A program made the translations under genes and the position numbers. From Aeromicrobium sp. A1-2 (lineage in GTDB: Bacteria > Actinomycetota > Actinomycetes > Propionibacteriales > Nocardioidaceae), in contig NZ_CP027482.1 in assembly GCF_003443875.1 (NCBI RefSeq), positions 3,162,001 through 3,226,000 of the forward strand: DNA of 64,000 bases. Reading direction: 5' to 3'. The first letter of the stretch is position 1; each line of letters begins with the position of its first letter. Below the pieces are notes generated by a model. It did not search any database and was not told where the DNA came from. It saw only the letters and a program-made list of their open reading frames with translations. Shown piece by piece: positions 8,643-17,289 of this stretch.

Positions 8643-10082
8643 GTGCACTCGACCACGCTGACACCCGATCGCCGGGCCCGGATCGACGCCTCGTTGGGCG
8701 CCAACACCTTCCTGGTCGAGCTCGGCGCGCTGTTCGAAGCCGCGGGCCACGAGATTGCGATCGTCGGCGGGCCCGTCCGCGACGCCGTGCTCGGCCGCCC
8801 GGGCAACGACTGGGACTTCACGACCTCGGCGCGCCCGGACCAGATCGAGCAGATCGCCGGCGCCTGGGCCGACGCCATGTGGGACGTGGGGCGGGAGTTC
8901 GGCACGATCGGCCTCCGCAAGGCACAACACGAGCTGGAGATCACGACCTACCGGACCGACGAGTACGACACCGGCTCCCGTAAGCCGGAGGTCCGCTTCG
9001 GGGACACGCTTGAGGGCGACCTCTCACGACGAGACTTCGCGGTCAACGCGATGGCGGTCCGCCTTCCCTCGCAGGAGTTCGTCGACCTGTTCGGTGGGCT
9101 CGCCGATCTCGACGAGCAGGTGTTGCGGACACCGGTCACTCCGGAGCAGTCGTTCAGCGACGATCCCCTGCGGATGATGCGCGCCGCCCGGTTCGTGTCA
9201 CAGCTGGGGTTCCACGCGGCCCCCGAGGTCGTCGCCGCCATGACCGACATGGCTGCCCGGCTCGAGATCGTGTCGGCCGAACGGATTCGGGACGAGCTCA
9301 ACAAGCTGCTCTGCGGTGCTCATCCGGTTGAGGGTCTGCGCCTGCTGGTCGGCACCGGACTGGCCGAGCAGATGCTGCCCGAACTGCCGGCCCTGATCCT
9401 CGAGCGCGACGAGCACCACCGGCACAAGGACGTCTACGAGCACTCCTTGATCGTTCTGGAGCAGGCGATGGCCCTCGAAGGCCGGCTCGAGTCGTCGCCG
9501 GACCTGGTGATCCGGCTTGCCGCGCTGCTGCACGACATCGGCAAGCCCAAGACCCGCCGGTTCGTGGAGGGTGGGGTCGTCACGTTCCACCACCATGACG
9601 TGGTCGGGGCCAAGCTTGTCCGCAAGCGCATGCGAGCCCTGCGCTACAGCAATGACGTGATCGACCAGGTCGCCAAGCTCGTCGAGCTCCACCTCCGGTT
9701 CCACGGCTACGGCTCCGGCGAGTGGACCGACTCGGCGGTGCGCCGCTACGTCCGCGACGCCGGCGATCAGCTCGAGCGGCTGCACATCCTGACGAGGGCC
9801 GACAGCACAACCCGCAACCAGAAGAAGGCACTGCGCCTCCAACGCACCTACGACGAGCTCGAGGCACGCATCGCGGTGCTGGCCGAGCAGGAGGAGCTCG
9901 GGTCAATCCGGCCCGATCTCGACGGCGCTCAGATCATGCAGATCCTCGGCATCTCGCCAGGACCTGAGGTTGGCGAGGCGTACCGCTTCCTGCTCGACCT
10001 GCGGATGGACCGTGGTCCGCTCGACGAGGCCGACGCCACCGAGGCCCTCAGGTCCTTCTGGGCCGCCCGGCCGTCGGCCTGA
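8643..10082 (+). CDS. cca: CCA tRNA nucleotidyltransferase / poly(A) polymerase family
   Basis: Class II nucleotidyltransferase that adds or repairs the 3' CCA of tRNAs. From the GTG at 8643 it is 479 residues. The head domain shows GGPVRDAVLGR and the two-aspartate motif (NDWDFTTSA); an RNA-binding middle domain and an HD domain (LLHDIGKPKTRR, FHHHDVVGA) follow, as in actinobacterial PcnA-type enzymes. The frame extends up to 8550, but homology starts near 8643, where TAGAGT is correctly placed for a leaderless start. It is divergent from the DUF6049-murJ operon. Confidence 0.93.
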   Translation: MHSTTLTPDRRARIDASLGANTFLVELGALFEAAGHEIAIVGGPVRDAVLGRPGNDWDFTTSARPDQIEQIAGAWADAMWDVGREFGTIGLRKAQHELEITTYRTDEYDTGSRKPEVRFGDTLEGDLSRRDFAVNAMAVRLPSQEFVDLFGGLADLDEQVLRTPVTPEQSFSDDPLRMMRAARFVSQLGFHAAPEVVAAMTDMAARLEIVSAERIRDELNKLLCGAHPVEGLRLLVGTGLAEQMLPELPALILERDEHHRHKDVYEHSLIVLEQAMALEGRLESSPDLVIRLAALLHDIGKPKTRRFVEGGVVTFHHHDVVGAKLVRKRMRALRYSNDVIDQVAKLVELHLRFHGYGSGEWTDSAVRRYVRDAGDQLERLHILTRADSTTRNQKKALRLQRTYDELEARIAVLAEQEELGSIRPDLDGAQIMQILGISPGPEVGEAYRFLLDLRMDRGPLDEADATEALRSFWAARPSA

Positions 10083-10090
10083 GCCGGAGA

Positions 10091-10129
10091 CGACGGAAGG
10101 CCGCCCCCCCTGGGTGCCGGCCTCCGTCG
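10091..10129. terminator. Terminator hairpin after cca
   Basis: CGACGGAAGGCCG pairs with CGGCCTCCGTCG, with one bulged A, immediately after the cca stop codon. No T-tract follows. Confidence 0.55.
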
Positions 10130-10179
10130 CCCGCCTCGGCCACGTACGCCCGGCGGTGGTCATGCATCTCGTGCGCTGG

Positions 10180-10221
10180 CCCCGACCCTGTCGGGAGGAG
10201 GTCCTCCCAACAGGATCGGGG
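10180..10221. terminator. Terminator hairpin after the LIV operon
   Basis: CCCCGACCCTGT (10180-10191) pairs with ACAGGATCGGGG (10210-10221), one G-T pair, with a further inner stem GGGAGGA/TCCTCCC. It lies 14 bp beyond the stop of the last gene of the minus-strand LIV operon and faces the cca terminator. Confidence 0.6.
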
Positions 10222-10235
10222 ACCAGAACTGCTGC

Positions 10236-11525
10236 CTACTGCAGGCTGAAGCAGGGCTTGCTGAAGTCGTAGCCTTCAGCGGTCGGCCCGGTGGTCAGCT
10301 CCTGCGTGATGGACACGCCGGTCGGCGCATCCTTGTCGACCTTGCTGATCACGCTGGAGCGGAACGCGACCTCGGACGGATCGCCCTTGGTTGCACCCGC
10401 CTCGGCCGGCAGGATGCCCTCGTAGTCGACCTCGGTCAGCTCCTTGGATGCCTTGACCAGGCTCTCGCGGGTGATGTCGCCATCCTCGCCGGCCTTCTTG
10501 AGCGCGGCCAGGAGCGGGTAGCTCCAGACCCAGCCTGCGGTGTAGCCGTCGTTGGGGGTGACGTCACCGAGCGCATCGCGCATCGCCTTGTGGCCCGGGG
10601 TGTCGGTGCCGAAGGGGCCCCACGGTCCGGCCTGGAAGTAGAGCTTCTCGAGTGCCGGTGCGGCGGCCGACTTCAGCAGCGCCGGGTTCCACGTCGGGCT
10701 GGAACCCACGAAGGTTCCGGTGAAGCCCTGCGCAGCGGTGCCGCCGACGATCGTCGCCATCTCTGCGGGCCCGGTGCTCACGAACACCAGTCCGGGCTTC
10801 TGCTTGAGGATCGCTGCGACAGCGCCGGCCTGGTTGTCCTGGCCTGCAGGAGTCTCGATCTTCTCGAAGTCGAGGTTGTTGGCCTTGGCGGCCGCCTCAA
10901 CCCCGGCAGCGGCGTCTCCGCCGTAGTCACCCGCGTAGCCCACCGCGACGACCTTGCCCTTGACGCCACGGTTGGCGACGGCCCAGTCGGTGCCGTTCAT
11001 CGCCTCGAAGCAATAGTTGGCTCCGCTCTCCAGGATCTGGTCGTCGAACTCCCACGCGGAGTTCCACGAGGCCGGAACGCCGATCACGTTGTCGGACTTC
11101 ATGTCGTCAAGGATCGCGAGCGTCTGGGAAGACCCGAGGGTCTGGCCCAGCGCCAGGATCTTCTTGCGCATCTCCTGATACTTGCGGTTGTGGATCTCGG
11201 GGTTGTACTCCGCGTCGGCGATGTTGGACGTGACGTCGATGTCGTAGCCGGCGACGCCACCGTCCTCGTTGACCTTGTTCCAGAACGCCTTCTGTGCGTC
11301 GGTGATCGGAACGGCGAGCGGCGCGAACGGCCCCTTGGTGAGGTCGGAGATGACGCCGAGCGAGATACACCCGTTGTCCTTGTTGACGGCCTTGGGGCAC
11401 GCCTCGTCCGTGATGCCCGGGCTCGCGCCGGAGCCCTCGTCGCTGCTGCTGCGGCAGCCGGTGAGGACGAGCGCAGTCGCCGCGAGCACGACGGACGTGC
11501 GCAGGACGTGTCGATTGAGCTTCAT
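10236..11525 (-). CDS. LIV-type ABC transporter substrate-binding lipoprotein
   Basis: Extracytoplasmic binding protein of the branched-chain-amino-acid/amide/urea class (periplasmic-binding-protein type I fold), 429 residues. The signal peptide ends in the lipobox LTGC with C24, so it should be lipid-anchored. It is the last gene of the operon, separated from the livM-type permease by 65 bp containing a small hairpin and a good ribosome site (GAAGGAAA). The family also carries non-amino-acid ligands; the acyl-CoA synthetase in the operon suggests a carboxylate, which is inference. Confidence 0.9.
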   Translation of the reverse strand: MKLNRHVLRTSVVLAATALVLTGCRSSSDEGSGASPGITDEACPKAVNKDNGCISLGVISDLTKGPFAPLAVPITDAQKAFWNKVNEDGGVAGYDIDVTSNIADAEYNPEIHNRKYQEMRKKILALGQTLGSSQTLAILDDMKSDNVIGVPASWNSAWEFDDQILESGANYCFEAMNGTDWAVANRGVKGKVVAVGYAGDYGGDAAAGVEAAAKANNLDFEKIETPAGQDNQAGAVAAILKQKPGLVFVSTGPAEMATIVGGTAAQGFTGTFVGSSPTWNPALLKSAAAPALEKLYFQAGPWGPFGTDTPGHKAMRDALGDVTPNDGYTAGWVWSYPLLAALKKAGEDGDITRESLVKASKELTEVDYEGILPAEAGATKGDPSEVAFRSSVISKVDKDAPTGVSITQELTTGPTAEGYDFSKPCFSLQ

Positions 11526-11565
11526 CTGATCATTTCCTTCGGTGAGTCGATGTGCGTGGTGGGGT

Positions 11566-11579
11566 GCCGCAGGTGCGGC
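11566..11579. other. Intercistronic hairpin before binding-protein gene
   Basis: GCCGCAGGTGCGGC forms a 5-bp stem with a 4-base loop in the 65-bp gap between the permease and the binding-protein gene. Such hairpins often help the binding protein be made in excess over the permeases; that role is inferred here. Confidence 0.35.
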
Positions 11580-11590
11580 TCACGACAGGG

Positions 11591-12718
11591 TCAATAGGAG
11601 AACGGCCATCCTTTCCAGTAGTTGCGTACCCGAGTCCAGATCCCGAAGAGCCCGCGTGGCTCGAAGATCAGGAAGACGATGATCAAGACGCCATAGAGGA
11701 TCGCCTCGAGCTGGAAGACCGACAGGAGTCCGCTGGAGCCCGAAGACTCGCTGATGAAGGGCAGGATATGGGCGATTTCTCCGGAGATGCGTCCGAGCAG
11801 GCTGATGAAGAGCGCGCCCATGATCGATCCGGAGATCGTGGCGACGCCACCGATCAGGATCATGGCGAGGTACTGGATGCTCAGTAGGAGACCGAACGCG
11901 CTGGGCTCGAACACCCCGACGACGGCGTAGTAGAGAGCTCCCGTCACACCGGCGAAGAACGAGGACATCGCGAATGCCATGACCTTGTACTTCGTGAGGT
12001 CGACCCCCACGACGGCGGCGGCGACATCGCGATCGCGGATCGCCGAGAACGCCCGCCCGACGCCGGATCGGGCGATGTTGCGTCCCAGAATGGCGAAGAC
12101 GATCAGGAAGACCAGGGCCATCAGGAACTGACGCTGCTCGCGGGCCAGGTCAAGACCCAGCACGATTCCGCTGTCGTTCATGTCGATGCCGAAGATCATC
12201 AGGTCGGGCCCGCGTCGACCGACCCCCGGTCCGCCGGTCAGTGTGCGTGCTTCACGAAAGATGTGGTCGCCGAGGAAGACCAGACCCAGGGTGACGATCG
12301 CGAGGTAGAGCCCACGCAGGCGTACGGCGATCGGGCCGACGAGCAGTCCGGCCAGAGCCGCGACGACTCCCGCAGCGGGGAGCCACACGTAGATGGGCAG
12401 GCCGTAGCCGGTGACTGCGGCATCTGTGTCGCCACCCAGCACTGCGCCTGTGTAGGCGCCGATCCCGATGAAGAAGGCGTGGCCGAGGGACACCTGGCCG
12501 GCATAGCCGGTGACGAGGTTGAGTCCGATCGCGCCGACGGCGGAGATCATGCCGAGGGTCAGCACGAGCAGCAGGTCGTCGGTCACCACGAACGGGATGA
12601 GGAACGACACCACGATGATCGCGATCGTCGAGCGTTTCTTGGCGGGGGTGTCCAGGAGCGCCATGTCCTGGGCGTAGCTCGTGCGGATGAGGGGCCGTCC
12701 GCGCAGACGGGTGCTCAT
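11591..12718 (-). CDS. LIV-type ABC transporter permease (LivM family)
   Basis: Inner-membrane permease subunit, 375 residues from the ATG at 12718. The family signature is visible in GLNLVTGYAGQVSLGHAFFI. The frame extends to 12823, but the ATG at 12718 overlaps the stop of the preceding livH-type gene in an ATGA arrangement, matching the other junctions of this operon. It should pair with the LivH-like subunit to form the membrane channel driven by the two ATPases of the operon. Confidence 0.92.
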   Translation of the reverse strand: MSTRLRGRPLIRTSYAQDMALLDTPAKKRSTIAIIVVSFLIPFVVTDDLLLVLTLGMISAVGAIGLNLVTGYAGQVSLGHAFFIGIGAYTGAVLGGDTDAAVTGYGLPIYVWLPAAGVVAALAGLLVGPIAVRLRGLYLAIVTLGLVFLGDHIFREARTLTGGPGVGRRGPDLMIFGIDMNDSGIVLGLDLAREQRQFLMALVFLIVFAILGRNIARSGVGRAFSAIRDRDVAAAVVGVDLTKYKVMAFAMSSFFAGVTGALYYAVVGVFEPSAFGLLLSIQYLAMILIGGVATISGSIMGALFISLLGRISGEIAHILPFISESSGSSGLLSVFQLEAILYGVLIIVFLIFEPRGLFGIWTRVRNYWKGWPFSY

Positions 12719-13611
12719 ACTCGCTCCACCTCCTTGGTGCCGAATAGTCCGTATGGTTTGACCAGCAGCACCACGAACATCAGCGCATAGGGAGCGACGA
12801 GCGCGAAGTTGGCGCCCAGCCACGGTGCGACGTCCGGCTGGAACGTCGCGGTGAGCGCCTCCACGATCCCGACGGCAAGGCCACCGACGACCGCGCCGGG
12901 TACTGAGTCGAGACCGCCGATGATGATGGCCGGCAGGGCCTTGAGCGCGATGACCCAGCTGGTCTGCTCGATGCCCGCGTTGCCGGCTGCGACGAACGTT
13001 CCTGCGATCGCCGCGAGTCCACCCGCGATGGCCCAGGCGAGAGCGAAGACCGCACCGACTCGGATGCCCTGCGCGAGCGCGGTCTCCTGGTCGAAGGCCG
13101 TGGCCCGCATCGCGAGTCCGGTGCGTGAGTAGCGGAAGAACAGGGCCAGCGCCACGACCGTGACCGCTGTGACGGCGATGAGCCCGAGTCGCTGGTGCGA
13201 GATCGAGACTCCACCGAGGCGGAAGCGTTCGCCGCCGTTCGGGTACTCGACGATCTTGGACTGCACGCCGATGTAGCGGTTGGCGATGATGCGCAGCACG
13301 ATGTCGACGCCGATCGTGATGATCGCGAGCGTGAACACCGGCTTGCCGAGCATGGGTCGCAACGCGACCCGCTCCACGATCATGCCGACGGCCGCGCCAC
13401 AGGCGATGGCCAGCAGCATGCCGATCCAGAACGGCAGGCCGAGCACGGAGGTGAAGTGATAGGCGAACAATCCGCCCACGACCATCAGCGCCGGCTGGGC
13501 GAAGGAGATGACGCGCGTCGCCTTGTAGATCATGACGTAGCCCAGGGCGAGCAGCGCGTAGATGGAGCCCTGGCCGAACCCGTTGACGACAGCCTGCAGG
13601 AACTCGGTCAT
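12715..13611 (-). CDS. LIV-type ABC transporter permease (LivH family)
   Basis: Second membrane subunit of the importer, 298 residues with about eight hydrophobic helices and the LivH-like N-terminus VVNGFGQGSIYALLALGYVM. Its ATG at 13611 overlaps the stop of the acyl-CoA synthetase gene by 4 nt, and its stop overlaps the LivM-like start by 4 nt. Both couplings indicate stoichiometric translation. Confidence 0.92.
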   Translation of the reverse strand: MTEFLQAVVNGFGQGSIYALLALGYVMIYKATRVISFAQPALMVVGGLFAYHFTSVLGLPFWIGMLLAIACGAAVGMIVERVALRPMLGKPVFTLAIITIGVDIVLRIIANRYIGVQSKIVEYPNGGERFRLGGVSISHQRLGLIAVTAVTVVALALFFRYSRTGLAMRATAFDQETALAQGIRVGAVFALAWAIAGGLAAIAGTFVAAGNAGIEQTSWVIALKALPAIIIGGLDSVPGAVVGGLAVGIVEALTATFQPDVAPWLGANFALVAPYALMFVVLLVKPYGLFGTKEVERV

Positions 13612-15449
13612 CGGCCCGCTCCCGCGTACATGCCTTCGATGTCGTCGGAGAACTGCGCCGTGATGGCGGAGCGCTTGACCTTCTGGGTGGCAGTGAGCTC
13701 GCCCTGCTCGTGGTCGAGCTCCTTGGGCAGCAGCCGGAACGCCTTGATGGTCTCGACGGACGCGAACTGGACGTTGGTCTCGTCGACGATGCTCTGCACC
13801 AGCTCGATCACCTCCGGCTTGCCCGTCAGGTCTCGATAGGTCGTGAACGACAGGCGCCGTTTCTGCGCCCAGTCCCCGACGGTGTCCAGCTCGATGCCGA
13901 TCAGGGCCGTCAGGTAGCTGCGCCGGTCACCGATGACGATGGCCTCCTTGATGAAGGGCGAGGCCTTGAGTCGATTTTCGATCTCGCTGGGAGAAATGTT
14001 CTTGCCTCCGGCAGTGATGATGATGTCCTTGAGCCGATCGGTGATCTTGAGGTGCGTGCCGTCGACCCACTCGCCGACGTCGCCGGTGTGCAGCCAGCCG
14101 TCCGCGTCGATAGCGGCGGCCGTCGCCTCGGGGTTGTTCCAGTAGCCGGCGAACGTGCCGGCGTGCCGGGTGAGGATCTCGCCCGTCTCGTCGATCCGTA
14201 GCTCCGTGCCGGGCTGGATCTCGCCAACGGTGCCCACTCGCACTCGCCCGCGCATGTTGGCCGTCGCGATCGCGCTGTTCTCGGTCATGCCGTAGACCTC
14301 GAACATCGGGAGCCCGATCCCCATGAAGAACTCGAGCACCTCCGGCGAGATCGGCGCAGCTCCCGAGGCCGCGTAGCGGACCTTCGACAGGCCGAGTCGC
14401 TCACGTAGCGGGCGGTAGAGCATGACCCACCCGATGCCGTACGCGATCCGGGTCGCGACAGAGTGGCGTCCCTGCCGGGCGACGAGCGTGCGCCCGATCC
14501 AGCGTGCGAGCCTCATCCACACCGCGAAATTGGCGCGCTTGATGCGGGAGGCACCGCTCATGCGGATGTGCACGCTGGCGACGAGCTTCTCCCAGATGCG
14601 GGGGACGCCGAACAGCAGCGTCGGCTGGACCTCGCGCAGGTTCTGCGGCACGGTGTCGATCGACTCGGCGAAGAAGACCTGGGTGCCGACCCCGGCGTTG
14701 AACCACGTCGTGAAGACGCGTTCGGCCACATGGCACAGCGGGAGGTAGGAGACGAGGAGGTCCTTCTCGCCGGCCGGCGGATCCACGAAGGCACCTTGGT
14801 TCTGGAGCGTCTCGAGGACGAACTCGACGTTGCCCATCGTCAGCATCGCGCCCTTGGGGGGGCCGGTGGTGCCCGAGGTGTAGACCAACGTGGCCAGGTC
14901 GCTGGACTCCACGGCGTCCAAGCGTGACCCGAGGGCCTCGGGATGCGCCGAGCGATGCTGCTCACCGATCTTGATGAAGGAGTCCCACGACATCAGACGG
15001 GGGTCGTCATAGCTGCCGACGATGCCGCGGGGCTCGAGATAGACCAGGTGCTGGAGGTCGGGCAGGTCACCGATGACGTCCAGGGCCTTGTCCAGCTGCT
15101 CCTGGTCCTCGACGACGAGCAGCCGGGCACCGGAGTCGAACAGCACGTGGTGGACCTCCGGCGCCGGATTGGTCGGGTAGAGACCCACGGTCGCGGCCCG
15201 GGCGGCGGTGATGCCGATGTCGCAGAAGAGCCATTCCCGCCGGTTCTCGCTGTGGACGGCGATCCGGTCACCGGGCTCGATGCCGAGCGACAGGAGCGCG
15301 TTCCCGACGAGGGATGCTGCGTCCCAGTAGCCCGCCCAGGTCACCGGCTCCCAGAGGCCGTGGTACTTCTCGTGCATCGCCGTGCCGTCGGGGTGGGTCG
15401 TCGCGCGGGCCCTGATGCGCTGCGGCAGGGAGGTCTGAACTGTGCTCAT
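13608..15449 (-). CDS. Long-chain acyl-CoA synthetase (AMP-binding) embedded in the ABC operon
   Basis: A 613-residue acyl-CoA ligase of the long-chain FadD15/ACSL-like type. The ATP-binding motif LVYTSGTTGPPKGAML is near residues 190-205, the motif YGMTENSA lies further on, and the hinge region includes ITAGGKNISPSEIEN. It overlaps the ATPase gene upstream and the permease gene downstream by 4 nt each, so it is an integral operon member. Its position suggests that the imported substrate is a carboxylic acid trapped as a CoA ester on entry; the substrate is unknown. Confidence 0.92.
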   Translation of the reverse strand: MSTVQTSLPQRIRARATTHPDGTAMHEKYHGLWEPVTWAGYWDAASLVGNALLSLGIEPGDRIAVHSENRREWLFCDIGITAARAATVGLYPTNPAPEVHHVLFDSGARLLVVEDQEQLDKALDVIGDLPDLQHLVYLEPRGIVGSYDDPRLMSWDSFIKIGEQHRSAHPEALGSRLDAVESSDLATLVYTSGTTGPPKGAMLTMGNVEFVLETLQNQGAFVDPPAGEKDLLVSYLPLCHVAERVFTTWFNAGVGTQVFFAESIDTVPQNLREVQPTLLFGVPRIWEKLVASVHIRMSGASRIKRANFAVWMRLARWIGRTLVARQGRHSVATRIAYGIGWVMLYRPLRERLGLSKVRYAASGAAPISPEVLEFFMGIGLPMFEVYGMTENSAIATANMRGRVRVGTVGEIQPGTELRIDETGEILTRHAGTFAGYWNNPEATAAAIDADGWLHTGDVGEWVDGTHLKITDRLKDIIITAGGKNISPSEIENRLKASPFIKEAIVIGDRRSYLTALIGIELDTVGDWAQKRRLSFTTYRDLTGKPEVIELVQSIVDETNVQFASVETIKAFRLLPKELDHEQGELTATQKVKRSAITAQFSDDIEGMYAGAGR

Positions 15450-16306
15450 GCGTCCTCCTCGGTGTCGTCGGCGGTGCCGAGGTAGGCGCGGATGACCTCG
15501 GGGTGGGCCTGCACCTCAGCGGGCCGCCCGGTCGTGATGGGTCGGCCGAAGTCCATGGCCATGACCCGGTCGGCCAGGTCCATCACGAGTCCCATGTCGT
15601 GCTCGACGAGGATCATCGGGATCCCGAGCTCACTACGGATGTCGAGGATGAACCGAGCCATGTCCTCGGTCTCCTCGCCGTTCATGCCGGCAACCGGCTC
15701 GTCGAGCAGCAGGAGCCGTGGCTCCATCGCCAAAGCCCGTCCCAGCTCGATGCGTTTCTGGATGCCGTACGGGAGCAGGCCGACCGGCATGCGCCGGTAG
15801 GTCTCGATCTCGAGGAAGTCGATGATCTCCTCGACGCGGCGACGGTTGCGGATCTCCGCGGCGCGAGCGCGTCCGACCCAGGCGACCGCCGACGGCCAGC
15901 CGTAGCCGACGTGGTGGTGACGTCCCAGCATCAGGTTGTCAACCACGTCGAGGTTCTCGAACAGCTCGATGTTCTGGAAGGTGCGCGCCATGCCGAGGCC
16001 AGCGATGACGTGCGGTCGGCGACCCAGGAGGTTCTCACCGAGGAACGTGACGTTGCCGACCTGCGGCCGGTATACCCCCGAGAGGACGTTGAAGATCGAG
16101 GTCTTGCCGGCACCGTTGGGTCCGATGATCGCGAACAGCTCGTTCTCGGCGACGTCGAAGCTCACACCGCTCAGGGCCTTGACCCCGGAGAAGTTGAGGT
16201 CGACGTCGGTGACCGAGACCACAGGCTTGCTGCCTGCGCGTGAATCCGCGCGGCCGGCCTCCGGGGGGGGGGCGCGGTTGTCGTCCTGTGCGTGATCGAT
16301 GCTCAT
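15446..16306 (-). CDS. LIV-type ABC transporter ATP-binding protein (LivG family)
   Basis: Nucleotide-binding subunit of the importer, 286 residues from the ATG at 16306. Walker A is GPNGAGKTS, and RLLLLDEPVAGMNGEE is the LivG-type Walker B and D-loop. A GTG at 16315 is possible, but the ATG at 16306 overlaps the livF-type stop as ATGA, as at the other junctions. The unusual proline-rich N-terminus is encoded across a run of ten cytosines (16272-16263), a possible slippage tract. Confidence 0.92.
   Translation of the reverse strand: MSIDHAQDDNRAPPPEAGRADSRAGSKPVVSVTDVDLNFSGVKALSGVSFDVAENELFAIIGPNGAGKTSIFNVLSGVYRPQVGNVTFLGENLLGRRPHVIAGLGMARTFQNIELFENLDVVDNLMLGRHHHVGYGWPSAVAWVGRARAAEIRNRRRVEEIIDFLEIETYRRMPVGLLPYGIQKRIELGRALAMEPRLLLLDEPVAGMNGEETEDMARFILDIRSELGIPMILVEHDMGLVMDLADRVMAMDFGRPITTGRPAEVQAHPEVIRAYLGTADDTEEDA
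16263..16272. repeat. G10 homopolymer inside the livG-type coding region
   Basis: Ten consecutive G on the plus strand (C10 in the gene) encode part of the proline-rich N-terminus at about codons 12-15. It is one of the two longest homopolymers I found in the window. The frame is intact at this length. Confidence 0.8.
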
Positions 16307-17082
16307 GAGAGCCACCTCTTGCGTCGCTTGTAGTGCTTGACGTCCCGATATGACGTCGCGGCGTCCCCTCGCCCGAGGTAGAAGTCGCGAATGTCGTCGT
16401 CCTCGAGCAGCTCTGCGGCCGGCTTGTCCATCACGACCTTGCCGTGCTCCAGGACGTATCCGTGCTGGGCGATCGAGAGCGCCATCGTCGCGTTCTGCTC
16501 GACGAGCAGCACCGTCGTGCCGCGGGAGTTGATCTCGACGATGATCTCCTTGATCTGCTGGACGATCTTGGGGGCGAGCCCCAGGCTCGGCTCGTCCAGC
16601 AGGAGGTAGGTGGGCTGGGCGACGAGGGCCCGGCCCATCGCGAGCATCTGCTGCTCCCCGCCGGACAGGTAGCCCGCGGTGCGCTTGCGTCGCTCACGCA
16701 GGACGGGGAACAGCTCGTAGATCTCCTCGATGCCCTCGGCGAGGCCGCTGGAGCGGGTGTGGCCACCGACGCGGAGGTTCTCCTCGACCGTGAACTCGCT
16801 GAAGACGCGCCGGCCCTCGAGGACCTGGCCGAGTCCTGCGGCGACGATGCGGGGTGCGCGCCACGTGTGGATCGGGGTCTCGTCGAGCAGCACCTGGCCC
16901 TTGGTGATCTTGCCGCCGTGGACGTCGAGCAGGCCGGTCAGCGCGCGGAGCAGTGTGGTCTTGCCGGCTCCGTTCGCACCTAGCAGGGCGACGATCGATC
17001 CCTTCGGCACATCGAGGCTCACGCCGCGAAGGACCTGGATGACCTCGTTGTAGACGACTTCCAGGTTCCTTACCTGCAGCAT
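16303..17082 (-). CDS. LIV-type ABC transporter ATP-binding protein (LivF family)
   Basis: Second ATPase subunit, 259 residues and first gene of the six-gene operon. Walker A is GANGAGKTT, the signature is YLSGGEQQMLAMGRAL, and Walker B is YLLLDEPSLGLAP. The ATG at 17082 faces a 198-bp divergent region containing a candidate TetR operator. Operon order is livF, livG, acyl-CoA synthetase, livH, livM, binding lipoprotein. Confidence 0.93.
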   Translation of the reverse strand: MLQVRNLEVVYNEVIQVLRGVSLDVPKGSIVALLGANGAGKTTLLRALTGLLDVHGGKITKGQVLLDETPIHTWRAPRIVAAGLGQVLEGRRVFSEFTVEENLRVGGHTRSSGLAEGIEEIYELFPVLRERRKRTAGYLSGGEQQMLAMGRALVAQPTYLLLDEPSLGLAPKIVQQIKEIIVEINSRGTTVLLVEQNATMALSIAQHGYVLEHGKVVMDKPAAELLEDDDIRDFYLGRGDAATSYRDVKHYKRRKRWLS

Positions 17083-17212
17083 GTGCCCCCCGCTCGATGT
17101 GACGTAGGCGGGACTGTACGCGTGATCCAGGTCACATGAGCATGGGGGTGGCTATCGTCGAGGGCGACGAGGTCCGGGGGGCGCGGTGTGATGCACGTCT
17201 CCAAATACATGC

Positions 17213-17227
17213 ACCTACAGTGTAGGT
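17213..17227. promoter_or_regulatory. Candidate TetR operator in the livF/tetR divergent region
   Basis: ACCTACAGTGTAGGT is a perfect 6-bp inverted repeat around AGT. It contains a TACAGT hexamer on the plus strand and TACACT on the minus strand, both TAnnnT -10-like. A TetR dimer bound here could repress its own gene and the importer operon together. Apart from this, the 198-bp region shows only a direct repeat ATGCAC. Confidence 0.55.
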
Positions 17228-17289
17228 TGATCGCGTCGAGGTCAACACCTGATCGCGATTGATGTTTCGGCGGGCAGGGGGTGGACCGG

